Shown here in pieces: positions 25,427 to 33,606 of a stretch of DNA of 59,011 nt. Below the pieces are notes generated by a model, which was given only the letters and a program-made list of their open reading frames with translations, was not told the origin of the DNA and did no database searches. A program made the translations under genes and the position numbers. The DNA is from Azospirillum sp. 47_25. GTDB lineage: Bacteria; Pseudomonadota; Alphaproteobacteria; RF32; CAG-239. The stretch spans positions 1 through 59,011 of the forward strand of contig MNTU01000041.1 in assembly GCA_001917125.1 (NCBI GenBank). The letters are read 5' to 3'. The first letter of the stretch is position 1. Each line of letters starts with the position of its first letter.

Positions 25427-26527
25427 TCAGGGTTCGCACAATTCGCCGCAGACCATCGGTTCAGGCACACCGGTTGTGGCCGGGAAACTCACCGGCAGAC
25501 AGTAAAGCCGCCGGGCGGCCAGATAAGCAACGGCCTGTGCGGGCAAAGCATTGGTGTTAAAGCCTTCTTCGGCGGCCGTGTGAATGGCCATATCAGGCAG
25601 GCGCTGGCGCAAGAATCTTAAAATCGTGGGGTTTTTGGCTCCGCCGCCGCAGACAATTAAAATTTTTGGAATTTCAGGCAGATACAGCAGCAGAGAATAG
25701 GCTATTGATTCCGCCACAAATGCCGTGGCAGTCGCCGCACCGTCTTCAAGGCTCAGCCCTTCCAAATGTTCCAATTTCTCGACAAACTCGCTGCGATTGG
25801 TAGATTTAGGCGGATATTTGGCAAAATATTTATGCCGCATCATGGTGGCGACAATTTGTTCGTTAACTTTGCCGGTGATTGCCAGCTTGCCGTTATAATC
25901 CATGTGCATACCGCCGTGTTTGCGCACCCATTCATCTATTGCGGCATTGCCGGGACCGGTGTCGAAAGCCGTCATCTCGCCGTAAGAACCGATCCAGGTT
26001 ACGCGGGTTATGCCGGAAATATTGACAACGGCCAGCGGTTTGCCGATGTCGGCACAGAGGGCATTGTAATAAACCGGATCTAACGGCGCGCCCTGCCCGC
26101 CGGCCCTGATATCCGCTGCATGAAAATTGCAGACAACCCGGATGCCGGTCAATTCGGCCAAGAGTTTTCCGTCTCCGAGAAGACCGGTTTCGCCGCCGGA
26201 AGCGTAATTGGTCAGGTTAATGCCTTCATAGCCGATAACATCAACCTCAACGCCGTTGGCTGCAATATAATCTTTAACAATTTCGGCGTGAAATACCGTC
26301 AGTTCGCGGTTGACTGCCTGAAATTCGGCAACGGCTTCGGGCGTATAGGGGCAAGTGCCCAGCAAAGGACGGATTTTTTCCCGCAGGGCTTCGTCATAAG
26401 GAATATGCTGCAAGCGCCCGTAATCAAAAACATCAACGCCATCGGTATTCAACAGGGCGACATAAACGCCTTCCAGCGATGACGTACTGAGCAGACCAAG
26501 AACATTAACTGGCTTGATGACGGTCAT
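25427..26527 (-). CDS. anmK: Anhydro-N-acetylmuramic acid kinase-like protein with altered motifs
   Basis: A 366-residue ASKHA-fold protein of the AnmK family, which phosphorylates 1,6-anhydroMurNAc during cell-wall recycling. The region around the catalytic aspartate is kept (AADIRAGGQGAPLDP), as are FDTGPGNAAIDEW and CGGGAKN. However, the N-terminal phosphate loop, normally GLMSGTSxDG, reads GLLSTSSLEG (11-20). The second motif, normally GxHGQTxxH, reads GYEGINLTN. These are binding-site positions, so activity or substrate may differ. Divergent from tyrS. The assignment to the family is firm, the activity is not. Confidence 0.8.
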   Translation of the reverse strand: MTVIKPVNVLGLLSTSSLEGVYVALLNTDGVDVFDYGRLQHIPYDEALREKIRPLLGTCPYTPEAVAEFQAVNRELTVFHAEIVKDYIAANGVEVDVIGYEGINLTNYASGGETGLLGDGKLLAELTGIRVVCNFHAADIRAGGQGAPLDPVYYNALCADIGKPLAVVNISGITRVTWIGSYGEMTAFDTGPGNAAIDEWVRKHGGMHMDYNGKLAITGKVNEQIVATMMRHKYFAKYPPKSTNRSEFVEKLEHLEGLSLEDGAATATAFVAESIAYSLLLYLPEIPKILIVCGGGAKNPTILRFLRQRLPDMAIHTAAEEGFNTNALPAQAVAYLAARRLYCLPVSFPATTGVPEPMVCGELCEP

Positions 26528-26642
26528 TGCAAAAAATTTACCTCCGTTGTTGCATTGTCGGAATTATATGCTAATATCGGTTAAGAATTTATGAAACAAC
26601 GGCTGCATGAGGCCGTTTTATTTAACATTAAGGAAAGGGAAA

Positions 26643-27899
26643 ATGAGCCAATTTAAATCAGAATTTTTCAACCTGATGGTTGAACGCGGTTTTTACAATC
26701 AATGCACCAACGAAACAGGCTTTGACACCTATTTGTATGAGTGCGAAAAAAGCGGAAAACCTGCGGTCGGTTATCTGGGCTCCGACCCGACCGGCGACAG
26801 TCTGCACGTCGGCCACATCGTTCCCTTGATGATGATGCGCTGGTTCCAGAAATGCGGTCACAAACCGTTGACGCTGGTCGGCGGCGCTACGGCCCGTATC
26901 GGCGACCCGTCAGGCAAAGACAAGCTGCGCCCCTTTTTGGACGAAGCAACTTTGCAGCATAATATTGAAGGGCTGAAAAAATCTTTCGGCAAATTCCTGA
27001 AATTCGGCGACGGCGCCAATGACGCGGTTATGGTTGACAACTGGGACTGGTTCAAAAATGTCAATTATCTGGAATTTCTGCGCGACATCGGCACCTGTTA
27101 TTCCGTCAACCGCATGCTGACGATGGAAAGCGTCAAATCCCGTCTGGATCGCGAACAGCCGATGTCATTCCTTGAATTTAACTATATGCTGCTGCAGGGA
27201 TATGACTTTACGGTGCTTTACAACAAATACGGCTGCCGGGCACAGATTGCCGGTTCCGACCAATGGGGCAACATTACCTCGGGCACAGAACTGGGGCGCC
27301 GCAAATATGACGTTGAACTGTTTGGCTTCACCAGTCCGATTATTACCGACTCAAACGGCAAAAAGATGGGCAAGTCCGAAGGCAACGCGGTCTGGATTAA
27401 CGAGGAGAAACTGCCGAGCTATAATTATTACCAATATTTCCGCAACATCGGCGATGCCGAAGTCGGCAAGTGCCTGCGGATTTATACCGATTTGCCGATG
27501 GATGAAATTCGGCGGCTGGAAGCCTTAAAAGATCAGGAAATCAATGAGGCTAAAAAAATTCTGGCCTTTGAGGCGACAAAAATCTGCCGCGGCGAAGCGG
27601 AGGCTACAGCGGCCAGAGATACGGCGATTGCCACTTTTGAACAGGGTATGGCCGGCGGCGATTTGCCCAGCATTGAAAAAACGTCGGTTGACGGTCTGAG
27701 CCTGCTGGACGCCTTTTTGGAACTCGGTTTTATTGCCAGCAAAGGCGAAGGACGCCGGCTGATTAAGCAGGGCGGCCTCAAAGTCAATGACAAGGTCGTC
27801 AGCGATGAAAATTATAAATTCAGCGCCGCAGACCTGATTGACGGGCAGATTAAGCTGTCGCAAGGCAAAAAGAAACACGGACTGATTAAAGCCGCATAA
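26643..27899 (+). CDS. tyrS: Tyrosyl-tRNA synthetase
   Basis: A class I synthetase of 418 residues charging tRNA-Tyr. The HIGH motif is HVGH (55-58), the KMSKS motif is KMGKS, and the tyrosine-binding YNYMLLQGYDF and GSDQWGNI segments are present. A C-terminal S4 RNA-binding domain follows (GEGRRLIKQGGLKVND). The start at 26643 follows AAGGAAAGG; an in-frame ATG 12 codons earlier lacks a ribosome site. Monocistronic with its own terminator. Confidence 0.95.
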   Translation: MSQFKSEFFNLMVERGFYNQCTNETGFDTYLYECEKSGKPAVGYLGSDPTGDSLHVGHIVPLMMMRWFQKCGHKPLTLVGGATARIGDPSGKDKLRPFLDEATLQHNIEGLKKSFGKFLKFGDGANDAVMVDNWDWFKNVNYLEFLRDIGTCYSVNRMLTMESVKSRLDREQPMSFLEFNYMLLQGYDFTVLYNKYGCRAQIAGSDQWGNITSGTELGRRKYDVELFGFTSPIITDSNGKKMGKSEGNAVWINEEKLPSYNYYQYFRNIGDAEVGKCLRIYTDLPMDEIRRLEALKDQEINEAKKILAFEATKICRGEAEATAARDTAIATFEQGMAGGDLPSIEKTSVDGLSLLDAFLELGFIASKGEGRRLIKQGGLKVNDKVVSDENYKFSAADLIDGQIKLSQGKKKHGLIKAA

Positions 27900-27902
27900 A
27901 AT

Positions 27903-27931
27903 AAAAAGAGCTCACAATGAGCTCTTTTTTT
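27903..27931 (+). terminator. Intrinsic terminator of tyrS
   Basis: An 11-bp perfect stem AAAAAGAGCTC with its complement and loop ACAAT, ending in a U-run. Confidence 0.9.
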
Positions 27932-28012
27932 ATACTTGACTCTTACGCCAATTATGGATTAGTTTGTCTGTAAATTTTCTACAATTATGTCTAACTTAAA
28001 AATAAAATTAGT

Positions 28013-28162
28013 ATGAGCAAGTTAAAAAACCGGGCAAAATCTGAAGCTATGCCCAATCAGCTTTATTACACGCTGCGCAGTCCGAAACAGCAGGCCTTAC
28101 AGCCGCAAAACAAAGTGCCGTTTAATCCGATAAAACAACGCCAAATTCACAGACGCGGCTGA
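28013..28162 (+). CDS. 49-residue basic hypothetical protein
   Basis: MSKLKNRAKSEAMPNQL followed by a Gln/Pro/Lys-rich stretch ending KQRQIHRRG. It is very basic, with no hydrophobic segment. It lies 24 bases ahead of the next small gene on the same strand and between two terminators, so the two could form one short transcript. There is no Shine-Dalgarno; the leader is A/T-rich. The upstream string ATGTCTAA..TT is similar to that preceding the lipoprotein gene at 58016. It might be spurious. Confidence 0.4.
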   Translation: MSKLKNRAKSEAMPNQLYYTLRSPKQQALQPQNKVPFNPIKQRQIHRRG

Positions 28163-28186
28163 TTTTATCACAAAAACTTAAATATC

Positions 28187-28429
28187 ATGGATAAAATTGA
28201 AATCAAAGTTGACCGCATGGTCGGCTGCACAGACGGGTATGAACTTTATACCGAAAAAGGAAAGACAACCATCACTTTTAAAGAGATGGCACAGTATCAC
28301 GGGAATGTTTTGCCTAAAGGCGACAATATTCAGATTACGCTGAAAGACGACAACCGGGCGGAACTGGCCATCGGCAGAATGGTTTTGGTGGTTCCGGAAG
28401 CTTTTCTGCTGGAAAAGGGACTTATCTGA
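28187..28429 (+). CDS. 80-residue hypothetical protein
   Basis: A small soluble beta-rich protein (MDKIEIKVDRMVGCTDGYELY, later ITFKEMAQYHGN and IGRMVLVVPEAFLLEKG). It has no signal peptide and one cysteine. The family is not recognised. It sits between tyrS and the convergent batD and ends just before a bidirectional terminator. There is no Shine-Dalgarno. Codon use looks like that of its neighbours. Confidence 0.55.
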   Translation: MDKIEIKVDRMVGCTDGYELYTEKGKTTITFKEMAQYHGNVLPKGDNIQITLKDDNRAELAIGRMVLVVPEAFLLEKGLI

Positions 28430-28449
28430 CCTTTTCGTATTTTGCAAAC

Positions 28450-28477
28450 AAAAGGCCTCTTTCAACAGAGGCCTTTT
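28450..28477. terminator. Bidirectional intrinsic terminator
   Basis: An 11-bp perfect stem AAAAGGCCTCT with its complement and a 6-base loop. It lies between the stops of the 80-residue gene (plus) and batD (minus) and has T-rich flanks on both strands. Confidence 0.85.
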
Positions 28478-28481
28478 GCTT

Positions 28482-30272
28482 TTATTTATACAGTTTCGGC
28501 AACGGCTGAGCATCTCCCGCGCGAGATTTAACCTTGGCTTTGCGGACTTTTTCAAATGCCTTCAGAAACGCCTCAGTCTTAAATTCGCCGCCTTCGGGTG
28601 CATAAAGCGATGCGGCGAGGCCGTCAAGCTGCGCGGCAAATTCCTTGTTTCCGACAGCTTTGGCAACATCTTTCAGATTCGTGATTTTAGAATCGTTCCA
28701 GCGGTCGCGCGCCCAGGATATCAGCCCGTCGCGCAAAGCCCGGTAGTCTTTGCTTTTGGCAGCGCGGACGATATAACGGTCAAAGTCCTTAATATCATCT
28801 GCGTTGCGGGATTTGTTCCGCATGCCGAACAACATCCAGCTGACAACAATGCCGAGCAGAAATGCCGCCGCGGCAATGATGTAAGGCAGATAAGGCAGAC
28901 CTTGGGGAATGCTGCGCTCAACCAGATTTTCAGTTTCGTTTGCAGCATCTTCGAGAACCCGAGACGGGGATTCCGGGCGGGTCTCCGGCTGCGGCGCCGG
29001 CGCGGTTTCAACCGCGGCTCCGGGCAGAACCTCAATGTTCATTGCCGGCAGAACGGCCCTTTCCATACGGTTGGTACGGACATTAAACCAATCGACGGCA
29101 ATTTCGGGAATGGTCATTTTTCCGGCCCGGTTGGGAATATAAACGTTAGAAATTTTTTTGACGGCGACTACCTGCCCGTTTTCAATACCGCTGGATGCAA
29201 CCGCTTTATCCGGATATTGTTTCAGGCCGGAAACCGAAGCGAGATTCAGTTCGGGCAGCTGACTTTCGGCCACACCGACGGCTTTCAGGTAAATTGTCCG
29301 GTTGACCGCTTCGCCGACTTTAAAGACCGGCTGCCGGGGTTCCCATTCGGCAAAAAGAGCCACTTGTTGTGCCGGAAGCCACCAATTGCCGTTATTGTCC
29401 GAGGGAATCGGCTGAACATTAACTTTTTCGGGTTTGGCCGTGAGCAGAACCGGGTTACGGGTGGCAAACATGTCGACGAAGCCGATACTGCCGAGGTTGC
29501 CGCCGAACAAATCGTCAAAAGGATCATTCATGCCGCGGGAACGGGTCAGATAATAGCCGTTAAAACGGACTTCCGGCGTGGGCAGGACGCCGCTTTTCTG
29601 CGGAAACAGCGCATAGCGGAAAGTGATTTCGCGCAGGCTGCGGCCGTTGACAATTTTGCTGCCGACGGTCGGTTCACCCAGGCTGCGGATAATCCAGTTA
29701 TTGCTGCCGTCTTCAATAAACTGCGGCATATCGCCCTGCAGGCCGCCGGTGTCATAGATTTTAAGCGTATAATCAACCTGCTGCTGAACATAGGGATTAG
29801 GGTTGCCGATTTCCGCCGTCATGCTGAATTTAGGACGGTTCATCTGCTGCGGTGCCTGATAGCCGCCGGTTCCGGCGGAAGTTTCAGTCGCGGCGGCAGA
29901 AGCGGGAATAACGTTTAAGGTTATCGGCTGTGTTTCCAGATTGCCGAGTTTTATGGACGGGACGGTGATTTTCCCGGAATTTTTCGGCATCAGGGCAATT
30001 TGCCACTGGCGAGACTTGGAGGCAACGCCGTTAATGTAATTATAACTGAAAGCGTTGCCGACAGAATAAACAATAAAATCCTTATCCAGAACGCTCAGGT
30101 CGGGATTGCCGCTGTCGGAACCGTCAGCGAGCTCCAAAGTCAGGACGAAAGTTTCCCCCTGAGGCACTTCCGTCCGATTGACCGCGGCATTGAACGTCTG
30201 CGCCCAGGCTGCCCCGATAAAGGCGACACCAAGCAAAATACTTAAACTGACAGATTTAATCAATTTTCTCAT
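28482..30272 (-). CDS. batD: BatD-like oxygen-tolerance protein
   Basis: 596 residues: signal peptide (MRKLIKSVSLSILLGVAFIGAAWA), then tandem Ig-like beta domains. These contain the BatD hallmarks of an early EVPQGETFVLTLEL and repeated VPSIKLG/IPEIAVDWFN segments. A Pro-rich linker and one C-terminal membrane helix (about 475-498, AAAFLLGIVVSWMLFGMR) lead to a cytoplasmic tail of about 95 residues. BatD is part of the Bat complex, first linked to aerotolerance and envelope stress in anaerobes and spirochaetes. Its start overlaps the stop of batB/C by one base (TAATG). Confidence 0.85.
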   Translation of the reverse strand: MRKLIKSVSLSILLGVAFIGAAWAQTFNAAVNRTEVPQGETFVLTLELADGSDSGNPDLSVLDKDFIVYSVGNAFSYNYINGVASKSRQWQIALMPKNSGKITVPSIKLGNLETQPITLNVIPASAAATETSAGTGGYQAPQQMNRPKFSMTAEIGNPNPYVQQQVDYTLKIYDTGGLQGDMPQFIEDGSNNWIIRSLGEPTVGSKIVNGRSLREITFRYALFPQKSGVLPTPEVRFNGYYLTRSRGMNDPFDDLFGGNLGSIGFVDMFATRNPVLLTAKPEKVNVQPIPSDNNGNWWLPAQQVALFAEWEPRQPVFKVGEAVNRTIYLKAVGVAESQLPELNLASVSGLKQYPDKAVASSGIENGQVVAVKKISNVYIPNRAGKMTIPEIAVDWFNVRTNRMERAVLPAMNIEVLPGAAVETAPAPQPETRPESPSRVLEDAANETENLVERSIPQGLPYLPYIIAAAAFLLGIVVSWMLFGMRNKSRNADDIKDFDRYIVRAAKSKDYRALRDGLISWARDRWNDSKITNLKDVAKAVGNKEFAAQLDGLAASLYAPEGGEFKTEAFLKAFEKVRKAKVKSRAGDAQPLPKLYK

Positions 30273-32038
30273 TATCGACCTCGATTATAACGGTTTTTCT
30301 GATATTCCTGATAAATAAACGCCCGCAGCAGCCCGCCGGGGTCTTCGGGAATTTCCCGATACTGCTGTTCGCGCGCCTGAACTTCTTCATCATATTTAGT
30401 ATCATTCCGGCCTTTTTGCAACTCGGCAGGCGTTTTGTCCTGCGGCTGCCGCTGCGGTTCGGGAGCTTTCTGCCGCTGCTCCTGTTCGGCCTGTGATTTT
30501 CCCTGCCCGGAGGAATCTTGTTGCTGCTGTTCCTGCCGGCTTTCTGATTTGTCTGCGCGATTGTTATCCTCTTGCTGCGAATCGGCTTTTTGCTCCTGCT
30601 GATTATCAGGCTGACGTTCAGACTGCTCTGATGACCGGCCGGACTGCTGATCTTCCTGCGGCTGATTTTGATTGCCGGACTGCTGATTGTCTTTCGACTG
30701 CTGCTGACTGTCGTCTTCTTTTTTATCCTGATTATTCTGCGAAGACGATTGTTGCTGCTGTTGTTTTTGCTGCTTTAAATATTCAAGGTTAAATTTGGCA
30801 TCTTCATGTTGCGGATTCTGCCTCAGCACTTCTTCATATTTTTTTATCGCTTCTTCCAATTTTCCGCCTTTGGCCAGCGCATTACCCTGATTATAAAGGG
30901 CTTCGTTCCCCTCGCCCGCGGCAAAGGCCTCATAGGCTTTCTGATAATCGCCGAGACGGTAAAGGCTGGAGCCTTTCCAGTCGGAACGATCAAATTTGGC
31001 GGCCGCAGCGGCATAATCCTGATTATTAAAAGCCTTCAGACCTTCCTGATTGTTATTGAGGAAAAAACCGGCCTGAGCCTGTTGCAGCCCCGCCAGCATA
31101 AACAGCAGCACCAAGACGCCCTTACGGAAAAAATACAGGCAGCAGAGAGCGGGAAGCAGCGTCAGGTAATAACCGTAATCTTCCCAGACCGAACGCAGAT
31201 TTTCGGTTTCTTTCAACTGCTGCTCGCGGTTTTGATTTATCCGTTCCGCCAGTTTTTGCATGTCGCTGTCGGCGGAAACGGCCGGAATATACAGACCGCC
31301 GCCGTTTTGAGCCAGCAGGTGCAGACGTTCGCCGTCGGCTTTGGTTATCGCCGCCACGCTGACCGGATATCCCGACGCTTTGGCTTTTTCGGCCGCAGCA
31401 AGCGCCAAATCAAGCCTTTCACCGATATCGGAAGTGAAGACGATAATTTGGCCTTGCGGGAAACCGGCGTTTTTAAATTTTTCTACGGCCAGTTCCAATG
31501 CCCGGTCAAGCCGGTCGCCGTTGCCGGGCATCAGATCAAAAGTCAGACGCGGCAACAGATTATCCAGCAGGCGGGCGTCATCCGTCAAAGGACTGATAAG
31601 AAAAGGCTCATCGCTGTAAACAATCAATCCGCTTTGCGCCGAGGGAATCATTTTCAACAAATCGGAGATTTCAAACTTAGCCCGGGCCAGACGGCTGGGG
31701 GTTAAATCTTTTTCAGCCATATCCGTTGACAAGTTAAGCAGAATCATTACCGGATTTTCCGGCGCCAGATTGGGAATTTCCTTCTTTTTCCATGACGGAC
31801 CGGCCGCGGCGGCAACGGCGGAGACAAATCCGACCAGACCAATCCAGACGATCAGCCTGCGCTGAACCGAACTGCCCTTAACCAAGAGAAAATCAAGCAG
31901 ATTTTTATCGCAGACCTGCGCCCAGGAAGAATTGCGCCCCCGGCTGCGGGCATAATGCCAAAAGAACCCCAGCGGCAACAGCAACAGCAGCAAAACGAAC
32001 GGGCGAATAAAATGAAAATTGCTCAAAAATTCAGACAT
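30272..32038 (-). CDS. batB: BatB-BatC fusion: VWA domain plus TPR and Gln-rich tail
   Basis: 588 residues. The N-terminal part is BatB-like: two membrane helices (12-26, 62-80), a von Willebrand A domain (about 95-280), and a further hydrophobic segment (about 300-330). Then comes a BatC-like TPR region (about 330-420, ALYNQGNALAKGGKLEEAIKKYEEVL), and a tail of about 130 residues dominated by Q, E, D and S. The MIDAS metal site, normally DxSxS, reads NLSTD (102-106), so metal binding is doubtful, unlike in the adjacent BatA. Fused BatB/C proteins are known in some lineages. The start overlaps the batA end by 8 bases. Confidence 0.85.
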   Translation of the reverse strand: MSEFLSNFHFIRPFVLLLLLLPLGFFWHYARSRGRNSSWAQVCDKNLLDFLLVKGSSVQRRLIVWIGLVGFVSAVAAAAGPSWKKKEIPNLAPENPVMILLNLSTDMAEKDLTPSRLARAKFEISDLLKMIPSAQSGLIVYSDEPFLISPLTDDARLLDNLLPRLTFDLMPGNGDRLDRALELAVEKFKNAGFPQGQIIVFTSDIGERLDLALAAAEKAKASGYPVSVAAITKADGERLHLLAQNGGGLYIPAVSADSDMQKLAERINQNREQQLKETENLRSVWEDYGYYLTLLPALCCLYFFRKGVLVLLFMLAGLQQAQAGFFLNNNQEGLKAFNNQDYAAAAAKFDRSDWKGSSLYRLGDYQKAYEAFAAGEGNEALYNQGNALAKGGKLEEAIKKYEEVLRQNPQHEDAKFNLEYLKQQKQQQQQSSSQNNQDKKEDDSQQQSKDNQQSGNQNQPQEDQQSGRSSEQSERQPDNQQEQKADSQQEDNNRADKSESRQEQQQQDSSGQGKSQAEQEQRQKAPEPQRQPQDKTPAELQKGRNDTKYDEEVQAREQQYREIPEDPGGLLRAFIYQEYQKNRYNRGR

Positions 32039-33044
32039 TATCAGCCCTCCGCTTTAATAAGACCAAGAATGCCGCCAGAGCCAGCGCAGCCAACAGCGGA
32101 ATATAATAAAATTCGCGGACTTCCTGTACAAATGTATCTTCATTTTCGGTTGGTTCCAACTCATCTATCGCCGCATAGACTTTTTGCAGGGATGCGGTAT
32201 TTTTGGCGCGAAAATAAGTTCCCTCGGTATCACTGGCAATTTGGCGAAGGCCGGCTTCATCCACTCCGCCGCCGCCCATGCGCAAGCCGAAGAAAGAGGC
32301 AAAATCGCTGCCATCGCCGCCGACGCCGATGGTATAAATTTTAACGCCGGCTTCCTTTGCCAGCTTAACCGCCTGCGGCAGGGTAACACTGCCGTCGTTA
32401 TTTTCGCCGTCGGTCAGCAGAATAATGGTTTTTTTATCCAGATTGCCGCTGTCTTTCAAACTCTTCAGCGCCAGTCCGAGAGCATCGCCGATAGCGGTCG
32501 AATTGCCGGCCATACCGGCCTGCATGGCATACAGAATTTGTTTGACCGCGGCTTTATCAAAAGTTATCGGCGCCTGCAGATAAGCTCTGGTACCGAACAG
32601 CACCAGCCCGATACGATCTTCGCCGCGTTTATCGATAAATTCGCCCGCCACTTTTTTGACGGCCGACAAACGGCTGACCGGGCGGCCGTTTAAGGCAAAA
32701 TCCGGTTCTTCCATTGAGGTTGAAATGTCTATTACCAGCAAAATATCGCGACTGAAATTATGAACCCGCACCGGCTCGCCGACCCATTGCGGACGGGCCA
32801 GCGCCGTTATCACCAAAGCATAAACCAGATAAACCGCCAGACGAACCGGTGAAAACAGTTTGGCATTATCGGCACTCAGGCCGCCCCAGATGCTGCCCGA
32901 TTTCAGGTTGATTTTGGCCAAATCGCGCAGGAAGGGCACGCGCAGCGCATCTCCATGCAGCCCTTTGGCCGCAGGCACCGCATACCAAACAATCAAGGGA
33001 AGCAGCAGAGCCGCAAAAGCCAACGGGCAGGCAAACTGCATCAT
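32031..33044 (-). CDS. batA: BatA-like VWA membrane protein
   Basis: 337 residues: an N-terminal membrane helix (about 5-22), a second near 70-85, a VWA domain with intact MIDAS (VIDISTSMEE), TDGENND and VGGDGSDFASFFG, and a C-terminal helix (YIPLLAALALAAFLVLLKR) near the end. The VWA domain faces the periplasm in this family. Its start shares an ATGA overlap with the DUF4381 gene, showing coupled translation. Confidence 0.88.
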   Translation of the reverse strand: MMQFACPLAFAALLLPLIVWYAVPAAKGLHGDALRVPFLRDLAKINLKSGSIWGGLSADNAKLFSPVRLAVYLVYALVITALARPQWVGEPVRVHNFSRDILLVIDISTSMEEPDFALNGRPVSRLSAVKKVAGEFIDKRGEDRIGLVLFGTRAYLQAPITFDKAAVKQILYAMQAGMAGNSTAIGDALGLALKSLKDSGNLDKKTIILLTDGENNDGSVTLPQAVKLAKEAGVKIYTIGVGGDGSDFASFFGLRMGGGGVDEAGLRQIASDTEGTYFRAKNTASLQKVYAAIDELEPTENEDTFVQEVREFYYIPLLAALALAAFLVLLKRRADNV

Positions 33045-33493
33045 AAGTTTTCTCCTATCCAGCCGGCACTGAAACGGCGCAGCGTTTCCACGTCCTGCGG
33101 GGCATAGCCCGGCGAAGCGGGATTCATATAAGGCGCATCAAGCAAAAGCCGTGCGGACGCACCCTCCAATTTGATTTTGGCGTGCCGATTAAGAAAATCG
33201 AGCCAGGGCTGACCGTAAAGGGCGGCTGCTTCCTTGTATTTATAAACGCAAATCCGGCGCAGAATTTCAGACATCTGCAATGCGGCGGCTACCGCATTCT
33301 CCTGACGAACATGAGCCAGCAGATACAAAGCATAGCGTTTTTTGCTTTTGCGGCGGACAATCAAAAACAGTTCGGTCAGCAACAACAGCAAAAGGATACC
33401 GCCTAAAATCACCCACCAGCCGTAGGCCGGCGGAAATGCCGATACGCCTTCAGGCAAGTGAATATCGCGCAATTCCGGTAAATTCTGTTCCAT
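33041..33493 (-). CDS. DUF4381 membrane protein, first gene of the Bat operon
   Basis: 150 residues with one membrane helix (about 25-47, WWVILGGILLLLLLTELFLIV), followed by a basic cytoplasmic helical domain with RRICVYKYKEAAALYGQPWLDFLN, the DUF4381 signature region. These proteins accompany MoxR/BatA/BatB systems. The start at 33493 (MEQNLPEL) has AAGGAGA 7 bases upstream; an in-frame start 16 codons earlier is rejected. The MoxR ATPase and DUF58 genes that normally precede it are absent; upstream is an unrelated lipoprotein gene behind a terminator. Confidence 0.8.
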   Translation of the reverse strand: MEQNLPELRDIHLPEGVSAFPPAYGWWVILGGILLLLLLTELFLIVRRKSKKRYALYLLAHVRQENAVAAALQMSEILRRICVYKYKEAAALYGQPWLDFLNRHAKIKLEGASARLLLDAPYMNPASPGYAPQDVETLRRFSAGWIGENL

Positions 33494-33570
33494 CGGGTTC
33501 TCCTTATCAAGCTCTTTACAATTTAGGCATTTTAAATGCAAAAATCAAGGCATGTCAGATTTCTCTACAA

Positions 33571-33597
33571 ACAGAAAGGCCCCTGCAAAGAGGGGCC
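33571..33597 (-). terminator. Intrinsic terminator of the lipoprotein hydrolase gene
   Basis: Stem GGCCCCT with AGGGGCC, followed by TTTCTG on the minus strand, 10 bases after the stop. It separates this gene from the Bat operon. Confidence 0.75.
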
Positions 33598-33606
33598 GGA
33601 ACGGGC

